From: Shewanellaceae bacterium UBA2521
Lineage (GTDB): Bacteria; Pseudomonadota; Gammaproteobacteria; Enterobacterales; Shewanellaceae
Direction of reading: 5' to 3'
Assembly: GCA_002341165.1 (NCBI GenBank)
Contig: DDNL01000086.1
Span: 2,393 to 9,726, forward strand
Length of the DNA: 7,334 nucleotides
Part shown: piece by piece, positions 5,717-7,334 of the stretch
Layout: each line of letters opens with the position of its first letter
Position numbering within the stretch: the stretch's first letter is position 1
Translations under genes and position numbers: made by a program
The notes under the pieces: model-generated
The model's input: the letters and a program-made list of their open reading frames with translations, nothing else
Databases searched by the model: none
What the model was told of the DNA's origin: nothing

Positions 5717-6322
5717 ATGGAATTATTATTGAAAGACGCTCAAAGCGCTCTTAATGTTTCCGAAACTACTTTCGGTCGTGATTTTAACGAAGCTTTGGTT
5801 CATCAAGTTGTTGTTGCTTATGCAGCAAACGCTCGCCAAGGCACACGTGCACAAAAGTCACGCTCTGAAGTTTCAGGTGGCGGTAAAAAGCCATGGAAAC
5901 AGAAGGGTACGGGGCGTGCTCGTGCAGGTACTATTCGTAGTCCTATCTGGCGTAGTGGTGGCGTAACTTTCGCTGCAAAAACGCAAGATCACTCTCAGAA
6001 AGTAAATCGTAAAATGTATCGCTCAGCTTTGAGAAGCATTTTGTCTGAATTGGTTCGCCAAGATCGCCTAGTTGCAGTTCAAGAATTTGATCTTGCACAG
6101 CCGAAGACAAAAGAGCTTACAACAAAGCTTAAAGAACTTGATTTAAGCAATGTTCTTATTGTGACTTCAGAAGTAAACCAGAATTTATTCTTAGCGGCTC
6201 GTAACTTATATAAAGTTGACGTGCGCGATGTATCTGGTATCGATCCTATGAGTTTGATTGGTTTTGATAAGGTCCTAATGACTGCTGATGCAATTAAGCA
6301 AGTTGAGGAGATGTTAGCATGA
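5717..6322 (+). CDS. rplD: 50S ribosomal protein L4, S10 operon autoregulator
   Basis: L4 binds 23S rRNA, lines the nascent peptide exit tunnel and, in enteric and related bacteria, represses its own operon through the S10 leader. The 201-aa product is the same length as E. coli L4 and nearly collinear with it: MELLLKDAQSALNVSETTFG at the N-terminus, the tunnel loop SGGGKKPWKQKGTGRARAG (about residues 54-72), SPIWRSGGVTFAA, and MTADAIKQVEEMLA at the end. GGGAG lies 6 nt before the ATG. The stop overlaps the rplW start as ATGA, which implies translational coupling. High similarity to E. coli L4 supports leader control of the same type. Confidence 0.98.
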   Translation: MELLLKDAQSALNVSETTFGRDFNEALVHQVVVAYAANARQGTRAQKSRSEVSGGGKKPWKQKGTGRARAGTIRSPIWRSGGVTFAAKTQDHSQKVNRKMYRSALRSILSELVRQDRLVAVQEFDLAQPKTKELTTKLKELDLSNVLIVTSEVNQNLFLAARNLYKVDVRDVSGIDPMSLIGFDKVLMTADAIKQVEEMLA

Positions 6323-6624
6323 ACCTTGAAGAACGTTTATTAAAAGTGATATTAGCACCTCACGTTTCTGAGAAAAGCTCTGTAGCGTATGAAAATACCA
6401 ATACAGTGGTTTTCAAGGTCGCAAAAGATGCTCGTAAATCTGAAATTAAAAAAGCGGTCGAAAAACTTTTCGAAGGTGTAAAGGTTGCTTCTGTTCGTAC
6501 CTTGGTTTGTAAAGGTAAAACAAAGCGTCACGGAGCTAGAACTGGTCGTCGTAACGATTGGAAAAAAGCTTATGTCACACTAGCTGAAGGTTCAAGCCTT
6601 GAGTTAGCTGGCGGCGCAGAGTAA
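6319..6624 (+). CDS. rplW: 50S ribosomal protein L23
   Basis: L23 sits at the exit of the ribosomal tunnel and is the docking site for trigger factor and SRP. The 101-aa product reads EERLLKVILAPHVSEKSS at its N-terminus, KVAKDARKSEIKKAVEKLF in the middle and GRRNDWKKAYVTL near the C-terminus. Glu18 in VSEKS corresponds to the trigger-factor contact residue known in E. coli. GAGGAG stands 8 nt before the ATG, which overlaps the rplD stop (ATGA). Confidence 0.97.
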   Translation: MNLEERLLKVILAPHVSEKSSVAYENTNTVVFKVAKDARKSEIKKAVEKLFEGVKVASVRTLVCKGKTKRHGARTGRRNDWKKAYVTLAEGSSLELAGGAE

Positions 6625-6638
6625 GAGGAGTTTGATCA

Positions 6639-7334
6639 ATGGCTGTTATTAAGTGTAAGCCTACCTCATCGGGTCGCCGTCACGTTGTTAAAGTGACAAA
6701 TTCTGATCTGCATAAAGGTAAGCCGTTTGCAGCGTTACTAGACAAAAAATCAAAGTCTGGTGGCCGTAACAATATGGGTCGTATCACGACACGTCATATT
6801 GGTGGTGGACACAAACAACATTACCGTATTATTGATTTCAAAAGAACTAAAGATGGTATACCAGCTAAGGTTGAGCGTTTAGAGTACGATCCAAATCGTA
6901 GCTCTCATATCGCGCTTGTGCTTTATGCAGATGGTGAGCGTCGTTATATTTTAGCACCTAAAGGTCTGAAAACTGGCGATCCTATCTATTCTGGAATGGA
7001 CGCGGATATTAAAGTAGGTAACACATTGCCTATGCGTAATATTCCTGTCGGTACCGTAGTACATAACGTTGAATTGAAACCTGGTAAAGGTGGTCAAATT
7101 GCACGTTCTGCTGGCGCATACATTCAGATTATTGCGCGTGATGGTGATTACGTCACATTGCGTCTACGTTCTGGTGAGATGCGTAAAGTTTTATCAGAGT
7201 GTCGTGCAACAATTGGTGAAGTAGGTAATGCTGAGCATATGCTTCGTCAGCTTGGTAAAGCTGGTGCAAGTAGATGGCGTGGTGTTCGTCCTACGGTTCG
7301 TGGTGTTGCGATGAACCCAGTTGACCATCCACAT
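6639..7334 (+). CDS. rplB: 50S ribosomal protein L2, 3'-truncated by the window end
   Basis: L2 is needed for subunit association and for the peptidyl transferase centre. The frame is open from the ATG at 6639 to the last base, giving 232 of about 273 residues. It begins MAVIKCKPTSSGRRHVVKV and contains SKSGGRNNMGRITTRHIGGG, VERLEYDPNRSSHIALVLY, GERRYILAPKGL and RWRGVRPTVRGVAMNPVDHP. The window ends at the Asp-His-Pro-His motif; His230 corresponds to the functionally important His229 of E. coli L2. AGAGGAG lies 8 nt upstream of the start, 14 nt after the rplW stop. The gene certainly continues beyond the window. Confidence 0.97.
   Translation, partial: MAVIKCKPTSSGRRHVVKVTNSDLHKGKPFAALLDKKSKSGGRNNMGRITTRHIGGGHKQHYRIIDFKRTKDGIPAKVERLEYDPNRSSHIALVLYADGERRYILAPKGLKTGDPIYSGMDADIKVGNTLPMRNIPVGTVVHNVELKPGKGGQIARSAGAYIQIIARDGDYVTLRLRSGEMRKVLSECRATIGEVGNAEHMLRQLGKAGASRWRGVRPTVRGVAMNPVDHPH

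Overview
The window is a str/S10 junction of a gammaproteobacterium. At the left edge is the 3' part of an elongation factor Tu gene. At the right edge the S10 operon begins in the usual order rpsJ-rplC-rplD-rplW-rplB, with rplB cut by the window end. The ribosomal proteins follow the E. coli sequences closely along their whole length (S10 103 aa, L3 212 aa, L4 201 aa, L23 101 aa), which supports a gammaproteobacterium. The moderately AT-rich bases and the EF-Tu details would suit a marine lineage such as the Oceanospirillales, but genus cannot be fixed from this sequence.

Layout: 1-930 tuf (partial, +); 955-987 a perfect hairpin with A and T tracts that can terminate transcription in both directions; 1021-3160 two overlapping minus-strand genes, an AAC(3)-fold acyltransferase-like protein and, upstream of it, an M28-like aminopeptidase-fold protein with a C-terminal winged helix (DUF2172/DUF4910/HTH_47 architecture); 3161-3379 an AT-rich divergent intergenic region with two palindromes; 3380-4330 a phytanoyl-CoA dioxygenase (PhyH) family protein on the plus strand; 4331-4723 a non-coding region with a possible terminator, the S10 promoter and a leader that folds into an attenuator-like hairpin; 4724-7334 the S10 operon.

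The striking point is the roughly 3.3-kb accessory islet between tuf and rpsJ, which are neighbours in most gammaproteobacteria. Its three genes are not translation genes. Arg codons such as AGA and AGG, rare or absent in the flanking genes, are frequent in it, and it is arranged as a divergent unit. No transposase, integrase or flanking repeat is visible. From family knowledge, these three protein types are typical of surface-polysaccharide or small-molecule modification loci. Here they may form a small stand-alone pathway (amide hydrolysis or peptidase-like step, N- or O-acylation, and Fe(II)/2-oxoglutarate hydroxylation), but the substrate is unknown.
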